A stretch of DNA of 64,000 bases from Theropithecus gelada (GCF_003255815.1 NC_037680.1:13724995-13788994), one strand, 5' to 3'. Positions 12,538 to 26,585 are shown, counted from the first letter of the stretch. Notes: generated by a model not told the origin, from the letters alone. Made by a program: numbers and translations.

Positions 12538-13229
12538 GTATAAATATCTACACAGAACTGTGCAGTCATTAGTTTTCCTAATGTTATCTTAGGTCCTTAT
12601 TTATCAGATGGCTTCTAATTCTCCTAAAATATAAAATTACTATCAACAGTACCTTGACTACCTCCAAAATACTTAAGGGGTAATATGTTTCTTGACATGA
12701 GGATTCACTCTCTGTCCTTGAGACAGATTTACAACCATCAATTACCATAAAAATTCTTCTCTATTGTGACATAAACTTAATCAGGTAAGTTCACTGAAAC
12801 GTTATCTCTTGTTCGAATGCCCATAGGTGATTGGAAATTCTTTATTACTTATTCATAGTTGGTAGAAGGCATGGTTTCTCACCTAGGATTATTTAACACT
12901 GATTGCATTTTCAGCTAATACTATCAATTATTGATTGCATTTTTTATGATAAAGTCCTTCATTTTCCATTAAAAAAAAATTAAATTGCTGAGGATATTTT
13001 GAGGAATTTAAAAACCAAAAATAAATAACTGTTAAAAATGACTGAAAATTTCAATAATCTCCTCATTCTACTACCTCCTTCCTTGGAGTTCATTGTCTCA
13101 TAACATTTCTTCTTTTTCATTTCCACTAACTGGCTTCAATACTAAAGAAGCTCATGTGTTTTTAGGATCCTTGAAGATCTTTATTTTTATCCCAAAATAA
13201 GCATGAAAGTCAGAAATGAGTGTTTCCCT
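12538..13229. other. intron, no feature recognised
   Basis: Unique-looking AT-rich intron. Confidence 0.6.
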
Positions 13230-13531
13230 GGCCGGGCGCAGTGGCTCACACCTGTAATCCCAACACTGTGGGATGCCAAGGCAGGCAGATCACCTGAGGT
13301 CAGGAGTTCAAGACCACCCTGGCCAACATGGCAAAACCCCATCTCTACTAAAAATATTTAAAAATCAGCTGGGTGTGGTGGCACATGCCTGTAGTCCCAG
13401 CTGCTTGGGAGGCTGAGGCAGGAGAATCACTTGAACCCGGGAGGCAGAGGCTGCAGTGAGCTGAGATCATACCACTGCACTCCAGCCTGGGCAACAGAGC
13501 GAGACTCCATCTCAAAAAAAAAAAAAAAAAA
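13230..13531 (+). mobile_element. Alu (AluS-like)
   Basis: Complete body from ggccgggcgcagtggctcac to an 18-nt A tail. Confidence 0.97.
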
Positions 13532-15780
<2,249 letters not shown>

Positions 15781-15789
15781 AGTAATTTA

Positions 15790-15930
15790 CATTTTTTAGC
15801 ATTTGCTTTTACCAAATGCTCTGTTAGGTGCTTTAAATATGTTATAACCTTGTTAGGTAAGTGAAATCATTTATAGATAAAGAAATTGGACCTCAGAGAG
15901 GTGAAGAAACTGCAGTTATAGTACAGTTCA
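15790..15930 (-). mobile_element. MIR fragment
   Basis: The + strand has gataaagaaattggacctca followed by gagaggtgaagaaactgc, a reversed MIR. Confidence 0.7.
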
Positions 15931-16674
15931 CTATGTAAATAGGTAAAAATGATTTGTATAGAAAAAATATGATCTTTAAAAAGGTCACAAGAAGTCTTGG
16001 TCTCTTCAAGATAGCATAGCCCAGTCATTTGGCAAGGTAATGAAAACTCTCCTTGATCTTTTGATAACTTTAAATCTCATATATTTAGCTGATGTGGTAT
16101 CATCATAATGGCAATAGTTTACAGGCAGATACAGGTGGGAGTATAAGGTCTCTAAGTGTTCCTGAACCTTTCCTTTCGTTTGTAGTAGAAAAATCATGGC
16201 TTGGGACTCATTACTTTCAGGTTTATTCACATCTCTTTTTAAGATAAAGTAGGCAAACATTTGTTCTCTTATAAGAATTAAATTAGCATAAATAACTGAT
16301 TTTTCAGAAATTCAGTTTTTGCTTAGTAATTACCTTCTTATTCTTCAGGTTATTATATTACTAACCTTCCTGTTTTTGTCCAGCAAGATGTAAGATGATT
16401 TAATATTTTACCTTTTCCTATTATTTTTCATTCAAAATATATTAATATGGTTTTGGTAACATGAAAGATTCATTTGCTTAGGAAGGGATAGAGTGAGAAA
16501 CTAATTGGTCTGAAACTGAATTGTACTGTTAACTTAAATGAATCCAAAAGTGATCTCTTTGGTTTTTGAGAACAGTATTACAGTACATTAACTTTTTTCA
16601 AGTGACCCTAAATTTGGATTTGACCGCCTTCACCCAAATCTGCTCCACCCATTTTTTTTAACCAAATTTTTTTC
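15931..16674. other. intron, no feature recognised
   Basis: Unique-looking. A minus-strand open frame at 16006-16260 shows no known family. Confidence 0.6.
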
Positions 16675-16982
16675 TTTTTTTTTTTTTTTTTTTTTTTTTT
16701 GAGAAGGAGTCTTGCTCTGTCGCCCAGGCTGGAGTGCAGTGGTGTCATCTCGACTCACTGCAAGCTCCACCTCCCGGGTTCACGCCATTCTCCTGCCTCA
16801 GCCTCCCGAGTAGCTGGGACTACAAGCGCCCACCACCACACCTGGCTAATTTTTTGTATTTTTTAATAGAGACAGGGTTTCACCATATTAGCCAGGATGG
16901 TCTTGGTCTCCTGACCTCGTGATCCGCCCGCCTCGGCCTCCCAGAGTGCTGAGATTACAGGCGTGAGCCACTGCGCCTGGCC
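16675..16982 (-). mobile_element. Alu (AluY-like)
   Basis: Long T run, then the reverse-complement body with caagctccacctcccgggtt and gaccatcctggc-type AluY words in reverse. Confidence 0.97.
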
Positions 16983-17409
16983 TCCCAAATTATTTAGTAG
17001 TCAACAAATACCCAGGACAACTTGTTTTTAGTTATCTATAACTATCACACAAATTATCAGTATACTAATTGATTAAAATAATTTTACTTTGGAGGACTTT
17101 TTCTGCTTGATAGCTGTAGACTAGTATAGTCTTCTCTCCCAAATATTATTATTTTATATCATAAGTTTCCTCAAAAAAAAATATGGAGAGGGATTTCCTA
17201 TGGAAGAATAGATGTTAAGACAATTTAAGAAACTGTTTTTCAGTCAAATTTTTCTGTGTTTCTCTGTATTTTTCTCACTCATAGTCATTGAACCGTTAAT
17301 TTTTATGCACTCCTTTCTTGTTTCTTTTTTTAACAATCCAATTTTAGTAAAGAAAAATACTAATCTTTCAATCTATTTATTGAAAAAATGTCTGGAAGAC
17401 AGTATCTGA

Positions 17410-17850
17410 AATGCTAATGATATTATTATGGGGAATTCCACAACAGCAAAGACACGGAATCAACTAAATGCCCATCAGGGATAGACTGGATAAAGAAAAT
17501 GTGGTGCATATACTCTATTACTATGAAGCCATAAAAAAGAACAAGATCATGCCCTTCTCAGGAACACAGATGGAGATAGAGGCCATTATCCTTAGCAAAC
17601 TAATGCAGGAACAGAAAACCAAATATCACACGTTCTCATTTAATAGTGGGAGCTAAATGCGGAGAACATGTGAACACATGAGTGAAACAGTACACACTGG
17701 GGCTTATCAGAGGGTGGAGGGTGGGAGGAAGGAGAGGATCAGGAAAAATAACTAATGGATGACAAAATAATTCATATAATAAGCCACTACAACACAAGTT
17801 TACCCGTATAACAAACCTGCACATATGCCCCTGAACCTAAAAGTGAAATC
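17410..17850 (+). mobile_element. L1 3' end (primate L1)
   Basis: Sense L1 ORF2-end and 3' UTR text: actaaatgcccatcaggg, ctatgaagccataaaaaaga, aaatatcacacgttctcatt, and the end acaaacctgcacatatgccc. 5'-truncated as is usual for L1. It ends in an AC microsatellite that probably grew from its tail. Confidence 0.9.
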
Positions 17851-17853
17851 ACA

Positions 17854-17891
<38 letters not shown>
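17851..17891 (+). repeat. (CA)n microsatellite
   Basis: About 20 AC units, interrupted once by at, directly after the L1 3' end. Confidence 0.95.
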
Positions 17892-17893
<2 letters not shown>

Positions 17894-17990
17894 TTATGGG
17901 GAATTTATTTTCTTTTTTGTCTCTTTGTTATTTTTAGAAATGTTACTTTTTGTAATAAGGAAAAGTTGTTTAGAATATATGTGTAGAGAA

Positions 17991-18291
17991 ATTGGGTGCA
18001 GTGGCTCACACCTGTAATCCCAGCATTTTAGGAGACCAAGGAGGGTGGATCACGTGAGGTCAGCAGTTCGAGACCAGCCTGGCCAACTTGGTGAAACCCC
18101 ATCTCTACTAAAAATATAAAAATTAGCCCGGCATGGTGGCAGGTGCCTATAATCCCAGCCAGTCTGGAGGCTGAGGCAGGAGAATTGCTTGAACCCAGGG
18201 GAGGCTGAGGTTGCAGTGAACTGAGATCATGCCACCACACTCCAGCCTGGGCTGGGCAACAGAGTGAGACTGTCTCAAAAAAACAAAAAAA
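17991..18291 (+). mobile_element. Alu (AluS-like)
   Basis: Complete body with degenerate start attgggtgcagtggctcaca and a short duplication (cctgggctgggcaac) in the right monomer. Confidence 0.96.
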
Positions 18292-18595
18292 GAAGTTGTA
18301 AAATAAGGACAGTACCATCAAGATTACAATTTGAAGCATGAAGCTATTAATCATTTTAGTTTTTCATCCAGTTCTAATCTTATTTGTGAAATATATGTAA
18401 TGTGGCCTCAAAATTAGGTATTTCCTACCTCCTAATAAAAACTAATGAATAACTTTCCAATATCCTGAAGTCAAGCGTTTTCTCTTTGAACTGAAATATA
18501 GCCTTATAGGACCCCAATCCTGTGACTGAATTTCTTAGGCTAAATGTGTTGCATAATTCAGAGTTTTTCAGAAAATACCACATATTATGAAATAA
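18292..18595. other. intron, no feature recognised
   Basis: About 300 nt between two Alus with nothing recognisable. Confidence 0.6.
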
Positions 18596-18870
18596 GGCTG
18601 GGATTACTTTGGGAGGCCAAGGCAGATGGATCACCTGAGATCAGGAGTTTGAGACCAGCCTGGCCAGCATGGTGAAACCCCATCTCTACTAAAAATACAA
18701 AAATTAGCCATGTGTGATGTCACATGCCTGTAATCCCAGCTACTTGGGAGGCTGAGGCAGGAGAATCATTTGAACCCAAGAGGCAGAGGTTGCCCTGAGG
18801 TGAGATTGTGCCACTGTACTCCAGTCTGGGCAACAGAGGGAGACTCCGTCTAAGAAAATAATAATAAATT
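18596..18870 (+). mobile_element. Alu with 5' internal deletion
   Basis: ggctgggattactttgggag joins the first bases to the cactttgggagg box, removing most of box A. The remainder is complete. Confidence 0.93.
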
Positions 18871-19153
18871 AATTTAATTAAGCTCACTAGCGGTCTGGGC
18901 CAGTACCCCTTAATAAGAAATGCAGTAAAACATTTGAATATTTACTCTAAGTGAGGGAAATAAAGACTATTGATAGCCTCATGTCAAATCAAGCATTTCC
19001 CAAACTAAGGAAATCTGTTTTCAAAATATTAGGTTTTTTTTTTCAGTTGTGGTTAAGGGATTTTGGATATGCTTTGTAAATTGTTAGTAAAAGGACCTAT
19101 TTTCCATCTGTATTCTAAGTTGGTTTTTTTTTCCTTCTTTTTAAATTTTTCAG
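18871..19153. other. intron, no feature recognised
   Basis: Leads to the acceptor at 19153 with a T-rich tract. Confidence 0.6.
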
Positions 19154-19302
19154 GTCAGCCCTTCATAAACCCAGATGGGAGTCCAGTTGTGTATAATCCT
19201 CCTATGACTCAACAACCAGTTAGACCCCAAGTGCCTGGACCTCCACAGCCACCTCTGCCAGCCCCACCTCAACAACCAGCAGCTAATCACATTTTCTCAC
19301 AG
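19154..19302 (+). CDS. R3HDM1: R3HDM1 Pro-rich exon
   Basis: A 149-nt exon with acceptor tttttcag and donor gtgcac. It completes the Gly codon and encodes QPFINPDGSPVVYNPPMTQQ, followed by PVRPQVPGPPQPPLPAPPQQ and PAANHIFSQ. It ends in phase 0, so it can splice either to the optional exon at 23439 or directly to 25267/25270. The Pro/Gln composition is typical of the gene's tail, which may bind SH3 or WW proteins, although that is inference only. Confidence 0.95.
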
Positions 19303-19917
19303 GTGCACATATCCACGATTACATAATGCTAAGTTGACTAGCCTTTACATATTTGGGACTAAATTTGCTAATTAAAATTGAGATAGCCCAAGTAAGTATC
19401 TCTTAGAACTTTAATATTCTGCCACCAGTGATATTCCACTCACTACTCATAGGAAAAGAGAGAGAACTTCAAAGACTTTTCCCCTGATAAATACCGAAAA
19501 TATATTGGAAAGAAGAGAATTGTTTTAATCTTACGAGCCTGTCTGGTGAGTATTTTATCCCTATTTGACAACAGCAAGAAATGGACAACAGGAGGAATAA
19601 AAACAAAACTGAGATTGTTCATTGGCCCAGTGAACAAAGTGAGTTGTTTTAAGATTCTACAGATTAAGCAGTTAAAAGAAACTGAGATAGGCTGCTCAGG
19701 TTCTACAAGATACTCTTCATCCATTCTACCTACCCTATGAAAGACAAAGCGATTCTGAGTTAGAATTCCCAAAAGTACTCTCAATAATATTTTGAGTTTG
19801 TAAAAATGTTTAGAATTTATACATTCATTTCACATTTGGTCTTTTTCCCCTAAAGATGTAATATCCACCTTTGGGGAACTTGATTATACCAGTATGAACT
19901 ATTATTTTTATTCTAAC
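19303..19917. other. intron, no feature recognised
   Basis: Overlapping open frames on both strands at 19443-19784 are unconvincing and resemble no family I know. Confidence 0.6.
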
Positions 19918-19989
19918 TTTTTTTTTTTTTTTTTTTTTTGGCCCAGGCTGGAGTGTAGTGGGATTACAGGCGTGAGCTACTGCGCCCGG
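19918..19989 (-). mobile_element. Alu with large internal deletion
   Basis: Only the T tail, gcccaggctggagtgtagtg and ggattacaggcgtgagctac remain. About 220 nt are missing between them. The target duplication ttattctaactttt still flanks it. Confidence 0.92.
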
Positions 19990-20119
19990 TTTATTCTAAC
20001 TTTTAAAGGTTGTTTAACGTATCAAAGTTTATGTAGTTATATCTCTTTTTCCCTGCAAGACTCTAAATATTTCACTGGTGAAAACATGCAGAGTGATTTT
20101 GTATGAAAGAAGTATGATG

Positions 20120-20450
20120 GGCCAGGCGCAGTGGCTCACGCCTGTAATCCCAGCACTTTGGGAGGCCGAGGCAGGCGGATCACCTGAGGTCAGGAGTTCG
20201 AGCCCAGCCTGGCCCAAACGGTGAAACCCCCATCTCTCCTAAAAATACAAAAATTAGTCAGGTGTGGTGGTGTGCCCCTATAGTCCCAGCTACTTGGGAG
20301 GCTGAGGCAGAAGAATCACTTGAACCTGGGAGGTTGCAGTAAACCGAGATCAGGCCATTGCACACCAGCCTGGGTAACAGAGCAAGACTCTGTCTCAAAA
20401 AAATAATTAAATAAATAAGTGAGTATCCCTTAAAAAAAGAAGAAGAAGAA
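20120..20450 (+). mobile_element. Alu with A-rich and GAA tail
   Basis: Complete body with small deletion near the gttgcagtaaaccgagatca region. The tail degenerates into AAAT and (GAA)n. Target duplication aagtatgatg on both sides. Confidence 0.96.
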
Positions 20451-22030
20451 GTATGATGACAAACTTGAACTGGAGAAATTTCATTAATTTTGCTCACAAA
20501 TGATATAATTTGTATTCCTGGGTTGAAGAACGTACAAGTTTAATTATATTTAATGTTGTGAAAGTCATAAAAAATAATTGTACTTCTGGCAATTAAGACT
20601 CCTAATACTGGGCAAGGCAGTTTTTTTTAAAAGAAGAAGAACTTACAGGCTTTGGATACACTTCTAAGACCATACAAATCAGTTAATGTATGTAGAAGAG
20701 ATTGCCTGAAACTATTTCCACAGACTCCCATATTCCCTTCCCAATCCCATTTGGTTACATACACTGAGCTTGCATAAAACTTCTTCCCTGGCTTTCTCTG
20801 TCTTGGCTTCAGTCAGCTTGGTCCCAAAGAGTTTCCTCTTTATTATGCAGTCATGTAGTTGTCTTTGCAGTGCCATGTATTTCACCAGGAGCTTTAAAGC
20901 ACTAATTTTCATTTGGTTTCATTTTTATTTAAATTTCAGTGGAAATAATGTTAATCTGGCAACTTTTAAAAACTCTGGGATTTATCTTTTCAGATTATTA
21001 TCTCTTAGAACTTTGTCTGATTTAGTTATAAGAGACAGTTCTAAATGAAGATGTAGGCCACCTAATTTAGAAACAGATGCTTTAATGAGCTATAATTTGA
21101 ATTCTTGGGATATTCACCAAATTTCATAACTTATTTTTCTAGCATTGCTCCAAGTGTTTCAGGTAACGCATCAGCAGATCCGGAAACAGAGACTCAAAGA
21201 ACAAGTGATTCTAAATAAATATCTTTTGCACAATCTGAAATAATTCATCAGTGAGATTTCAAATAACCAAACAAAATAATGCCATGATTTCCAAAGCCTG
21301 CAGAAGAGCTACTTTTCTTGGACGTAACATAAAACCAGTTACTTTAGGTGGATGTTGTTTTGCAGCGAATTGCAATTCAAGTAGGAAAAGGATTGTGCTA
21401 AGACTTTTTCTTCTCTAAATGGTGTCAGAATTTCACTTTCACAGTTTTTTTCATTACTCTCTGAAACTCAGGAAGACATTAGTTCATACCCTTGGTGCTC
21501 TTAGTACTTTCCTTAATCCTGCAGCTGACTAAAACTTTTGTTTCATCTGACAATTACATAGAAAGTTATGTCTTAATGGTTATCTGACTTAATAACACAT
21601 CAAGTAGCCTGTTCTTGAAAATTCTAAATCTATTGCACCTCATGTAGTATAATATGTACTGTCATCCATTAGGAAGCTCACTTATTTCTAGCCATGAGTT
21701 TTGTGAGGAACCAGATGCAACTTTATGGATCTTTCAGCTTTTACTGAAAGATTTTTTTAATGCTTTAATTATAGTTTTTTTGCTTTATTTTAAGTTTATC
21801 CAAGCCTTTGTTTTTTAGAAACCATTGTGTTGATTTTGTGGTAAAAGTGCAACTCAAATCATTATCTAATATCTCTCATGTTATAGACAAACAATGTCTA
21901 TCTTAGTTGACATAGAAGTTCTCTATTTAAACCATTGCCTGAACAATCTTAATTCCATTAGTTTATCTAACATTTTTAAAGTATTGTCTTCAGAGATATT
22001 GTTCAGAAGGAGATGCATGAATATACATTT
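20451..22030. other. intron, no feature recognised
   Basis: 1.6 kb without recognised repeat. A 66-codon minus-strand open frame at 20712-20912 could be a pseudogene fragment but I do not recognise it. Confidence 0.5.
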
Positions 22031-22039
22031 TAACTAAGA

Positions 22040-22165
22040 GTTTTCATCAAGTAAGATTCCCTGGGTTCCTCATCTACTTGCTTATGTGACTGTCTACAAG
22101 TCACTTAATTTACCTTAGTCTGATTGCCTTCTGTAAAGTGGGTTGCTATAGTCTTTACCCAATAT
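22040..22165 (+). mobile_element. MIR fragment
   Basis: Sense MIR words: gattccctgggttcctcatc, tatgtgactgtctacaagtc, acttaatttaccttagtctg, gtaaagtgggttgc. Confidence 0.6.
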
Positions 22166-22470
22166 GTATATTACCTTTTTTGTAATAAACAGTATAAATA
22201 TGAGAAAATTAAACAGATGCCAATTTTAGTTAGTAGATGGCCAGCTGTATTCCCAAGATTGAAAAGTGATTACAACTTCTTTTAAAAAATAACACCTGTT
22301 TTTGAGTGCCCCTGGGAAACATAAAACCTTTTTTTCCAGAAACTCAGGAATATTTGATTAACGGCCAGAGATTTTAAGTAACTAGTTTCTCAGCTCCTAA
22401 CATGTACTATCTTAATAGAAATGTGTTTAATTACAAAGGAAGTGTTTATCTTCCTTATATAAAAGAGATG

Positions 22471-22513
22471 TGTTTGTGTGTGTGTGTGTGTGCATGTGTC
22501 TGTATGTATATGT
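22471..22513 (+). repeat. (TG)n-like microsatellite
   Basis: tgtttgtgtgtgtgtgtgtg followed by degenerate tgcatgtgtctgtatgtata. Confidence 0.9.
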
Positions 22514-22591
22514 GTGTTGTTCCTTAGGCTATCACTCTTAATAGTTCCCACTGTATTTTTTTACCCAGTGCATTTTTCTTATAAAATTGCT

Positions 22592-22907
22592 GGCCGGGCA
22601 CGGTGGCTCAAGCCTGTAATCCCAGCACTTTGGGAGGCCGAGACGGGTGGATCACGAGGTCAGGAGATCGAGACCATCCTGGCTAACCCGGTGAAACCCC
22701 GTCTCTACTAAAAAAATACAAAAAACTAGCCGGGCGTGGTGGCGGGCGCCTGTAGTCCCAGCTACTCGGGAGGCTGAGGCAGGAGAATGGGGAACCCAGG
22801 AGGCGGAGCTTGCAGTGAGCCGAGATCGCGCCACTGCACTCCAGCCTGGGCAACGGAGCGAGACTCGTCTCAAAAAATAAAATAAAATAAAATAAAATAA
22901 AATAAAA
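22592..22907 (+). mobile_element. young AluY (Old World monkey AluYR-like)
   Basis: Very low divergence. It has ggctcaagcctgtaatccc, ccgagacgggtggatcacga and aaaaaactagccgggcg, combinations I associate with cercopithecoid AluYR. The tail became (AAAAT)n. Target duplication ataaaattgct. Confidence 0.93.
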
Positions 22908-23438
22908 TTGCTAAAAGTTAGGGGCTTTGGTCCCAAAAGACTGCTTAATTTTGCCTTATCAGTAGGGTAATTGTAACAGTTATTGTGTAAGTTATTGCTG
23001 TCTGATAGTAAGAATGAAGTTTTTCATTTATAATTTAGTATTATACTGCAAAATAGGGCAGCCCTTTCATAAAACCAGGAAATAATGAGAAGTAGTTTTG
23101 CTTTGACTGACTTAACCCAGGGGTCTTGGTTAAATAATAGGATTCAAAATGCCTAAATCACCTGTTCCCATTAATCTATAATAAAGAAATATTTTATTGC
23201 AAAAAAATTATCCTCCTAATTATGTAATAAATTCAGGCATACATGTTTTTGAAACTTTTACTGTATTAGAATTTCTTCACTTTGTATTGTTTTTGTTGTT
23301 TCCTATGTTGTTATATTTTAAATGACTTTATAAATGTAGTTAAAGCTATTGCGAAAAAAGTGTAAATTTCCATTTTATGCAATTCTTCTAACGTTTTATT
23401 CTGACATTAACATTGTTTGCCAACCTGTTATTCTTTAG
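22908..23438. other. intron upstream of the cassette exon
   Basis: No repeat recognised. Leads to acceptor gttattctttag. Confidence 0.6.
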
Positions 23439-23540
23439 CCTGTTCGTCCTCTGCAGTCCTCTTCACAGCCTGTTCAGTACTCTACAGCCCCTTACCCATC
23501 CCCGCTCCTGCCAGTCTCACCCACCCAGCAATACTCCGTG
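23439..23540 (+). CDS. R3HDM1: probable R3HDM1 cassette exon (34 codons)
   Basis: A 102-nt open segment after acceptor gttattctttag and before a weak gtacta donor. It reads PVRPLQSSSQPVQYSTAPYP and then SPLLPVSPTQQYSV. It is phase 0 at both ends and exactly 34 codons long, so inclusion or skipping keeps the frame between 19302 and 25267. The SQPVQY and LLPVSPTQ words also occur in R3HDM2 and ARPP21 at the same place as far as I recall, which argues for a genuine conserved exon rather than chance. I remember the commonest human R3HDM1 isoform as lacking it. Confidence 0.82.
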
Positions 23541-25266
23541 GTACTATATCTCTATTCACCTCCTGCGTTGTTTCTGTGGGTGGATGTGTGATGAATGCTC
23601 AAGAGTGTCATTAATGTAATACGATCTTTTGTGATTTTTTTGAGTCAGGTTTACATATGTATCTAAAAAAAGTATTTCTAATTCATAGTAGAAATGATTT
23701 ATTCTGTTCCATAAAATATTGGTTATAGTGGCTTATTATGGTGATTGTTTAATCTTTTCCTGCTTTTTCATAATGAAAGAATTTTCAGGTTGATTATTCT
23801 AGTCCTAATACGTTTCAGCAACTTTCTCATTGAGACCAGTGCAGGATCTGTGCTGTCCTGGGATGGTAGCTTTCATCTGAGTTTAGGCATTGTATTTTCT
23901 CACCAACACTGAAGGTCCAGTAGACTCAGTACCAGTTCTTAGGGCGAGTTGTAGCTTACATCTACAGAGGACTTCTAAGTGTATTTTCTAAGAAGATTTC
24001 TGGATATTTAATCTGTGACTGTAAAGTAATGATACTTTCTTCAATCCAAAGTATGCCCCCAATTTTTATTGGAATAAGAAAATGACTTTTTTCCAAGGTG
24101 ACTTTGAGAGTGGTATACAGTTATGGTACTTCTATTAACAATATTTGATCATATAACATTGAAATTACAGTTCATAGGTACATTTTTTTCTTTTTGAAAG
24201 CATTCACTAAGTTAGGCTAATAGTGCTAGAGTATGTCAGAGTGACTATTTGGGAAGAGAAAAACCATATATTTTCAATCATTAAATCAGGCGTCTCCTTT
24301 CAGTCCTTTATCTTCTCCATAGCCTTAATTTTCTTCGGAAAATCCAGTAGATCTAGAAACTGCAGACGTGGCAGCTTTGATCTGATGACTCAATTGCCAC
24401 AATTTTGTGTTAACCTTTTAACAAAATGTGGTATATTTTGTTGCCAGTCTGTAGTTTCTTGGGAATAGGGAGCATTTTAACCCTATATCATCATTTCAGT
24501 TATATTTTTCTGGAACAATAAGAGCTGGTCCTTATCCTGTTGAATTAGAGAAATGTTTGTCAGATAGCACATAAATCATAACCTTTGTCTCGGTAGGGCA
24601 CCATTTAGCAAAAGCATAGGAAACTGTCATTTGAATTACATTTGTCAAATTATCTGACTTCCAGAACAGACTGAAAAACACAAGGGAAGAATGGAATGTA
24701 TGGCCAAATTATTTCTGAAAGATTAGAGAAAGGACTGTGTAGTTGGATTTTATGTATTTAATTTCTACAAGTAATTTTCATGGTTAGGGATACAAAAATG
24801 CATAGAATTTGAATTTTGCCTTCTAGGAAGAGGGGAGATAATTTAAAGCAAATACTAATTAGTACCTTGCTCATTGCTTGGTCTTTGAAGTCCTTTCAGA
24901 AAATACTAATTGTATAATATGAATATGGCCAATTTCACTTCTACATTCTAATGTTAACTTTCATCTTCATTTAAATAAATGTCTTCATGTTTTAATGTGA
25001 AATGTTGTACCCTACTCTTTTCTGCATGCTGTACATCCCCATTAGATATATTTTTTAAATAATTTATAATGACAGCATTGTAATATTCAACAATAGAGTT
25101 GTCATTTTTTTGAAGCTTCACTCTGTTACATTATTGCTGTTGTAGAGATATATAATTTCCATAATATGTACCACTGTACCTTATTTTAAAATAGGAAGTA
25201 TTTTTCTTTGATAAGTTTGGCCTATGTGTAGAAGGCTTACTAATTTTTGACTTGTTCCTTTTTTAG
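23541..25266. other. intron, no feature recognised
   Basis: 1.7 kb with no Alu, between cassette exon and polyproline exon. An 81-codon open frame at 24223-24468 has no splice borders supporting it. Confidence 0.6.
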
Positions 25267-25569
25267 CAGGATAACCTTGGGTCTCAGTTTAGTCACATGA
25301 GTCTTGCTCGCCAGCCATCTACTGATGGTTCTGACCCTCATACCACCATGTTCCAGTCCACTGTGGTTCTTCAGTCTCCACAGCAGTCTGGTTATATCAT
25401 GACAGCAGCCCCTCCACCACATCCTCCTCCACCGCCACCACCACCACCTCCTCCTCCTCCCCTACCACCTGGGCAGCCAGTCCCTACTGCTGGATATTCT
25501 GCCTCTGGTCATCCTGTCAGCCAGCCTGTGCTCCAGCAGCAGGGATATATTCAGCAGCCATCACCACAG
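25267..25569 (+). CDS. R3HDM1: R3HDM1 polyproline exon with tandem acceptor
   Basis: The exon begins at 25267 or 25270 (acceptor tttttagcag, a NAGNAG pair) and ends before gtatat at 25570. The short form has 100 codons and starts DNLGSQFSHMSLARQPS. The long form adds one Gln. After YIMTAAPPPH comes an uninterrupted run of 13 prolines (25423-25461), then LPPGQPVPTAGYSASGHP and QPVLQQQGYIQQPSPQ. The proline run uses mixed cct/cca/ccg/ccc codons, so it is not a pure triplet microsatellite. Such tracts bind profilin, SH3 or WW domains, but no partner can be assigned from sequence. Confidence 0.95.
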
Positions 25570-25885
25570 GTATATTGCTTTTTAACCTTTTCTTTCTTGT
25601 GGAAACCTCTCACTTAAGATCAGTTTTAACTTCAAAGAACTTGTTTTTAAATTCTCATGAAGAGAATTTGTCAGAGTATATAAACAAAGCATATAGTCAT
25701 CTTTCCTCCTCTGGAGATTTTCATGCACGTGCTAAGCAACCATATGACAGGTAAATGCTCCAGTTGGTTGGTAAAGTATGTGAGCTTTAAGGGTTTTTTT
25801 TCTGACTGAGAGGTATGGGTTTCTAAAAAACTAACCTAAGGGAAACACAATAAAGTGTAAATCCACTGTAAAAATAAAATGGTAA
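25570..25885. other. intron, no feature recognised
   Basis: Short unique-looking stretch after the polyproline exon. Confidence 0.6.
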
Positions 25886-26000
25886 GGCAGGGCACAGTGG
25901 CTCACACCCGTAATCCCAGCACTTTGTGAGGCTGAGGCAGACTCACAAGGCTGGACTTGAGCCTAGGAGTTGGAGACCAGCCTGGGCAACATGGCGAAAC
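25886..26000 (+). mobile_element. 3'-truncated Alu left monomer
   Basis: ggcagggcacagtggctcac to caacatggcgaaac, ending abruptly at L1 sequence. Confidence 0.88.
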
Positions 26001-26585
26001 TTTTGAATGTTTAACTGACTTTTCATTTCTGAAACAGACTATCCTTATATGTCGTGGGATTCAGTTTGCTAATATTTGTTAAAAATTTTTGCATCTATGT
26101 TCATGAAGGATATTGGTCTGCAGTTCGCTTGTAGTATTTTTGGTTGTACTCTCCGGGTGGTACTAGCCTTAAAATGAGTTGGGCATTGTTCCCTCCTCCT
26201 TTATTTTCTAAAGGTGTTTGTGTAGGATTGATGTTACTTCTTCTCACATGTTTGCCAGAATTCATCAATGAATTCATCTCTAACTGGAGATTTTTTGCAG
26301 GGAAGGTTTTTAAATTACAAATTTAATTTCTTAGTAGATATAAAAGGATTCCAGTTCTCTGTTTCTCTTTGGACTAATTGTCATAATTTGTGTCCATTTC
26401 ATGTTTCAAGCTTGTCATAAAATTGTTCTTAATATCCCCTTATGCTTTTAATATCTTTAGGATCTTAGTGGTGTTCCCTCTTTATTTCTTGATATGGGAA
26501 TTTTACACTCTTGTTTTTGTTTATTAATTTAACCAGATGGTTTATCAATTCTTTTGATGTTCTTAAAAAAAAAAAAAAAAAAACC
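26001..26585 (-). mobile_element. old L1 ORF2 fragment, antisense
   Basis: The + strand has aaggatattggtctgcagtt and aaaatgagttgggcattgtt, reverse-complement L1 ORF2 words. Interrupted by the Alu at 26586 and continuing after it. Confidence 0.85.

Noticed and set aside
20712..20912. 66-codon minus-strand open frame rich in Lys and Leu
   Set aside because: Looks protein-like, and a pseudogene fragment is possible, but I recognise no parent gene and see no A tail, so no call is made.
25240..25422. Minus-strand open frame across the polyproline exon acceptor
   Set aside because: Shadow of the coding exon on the other strand.
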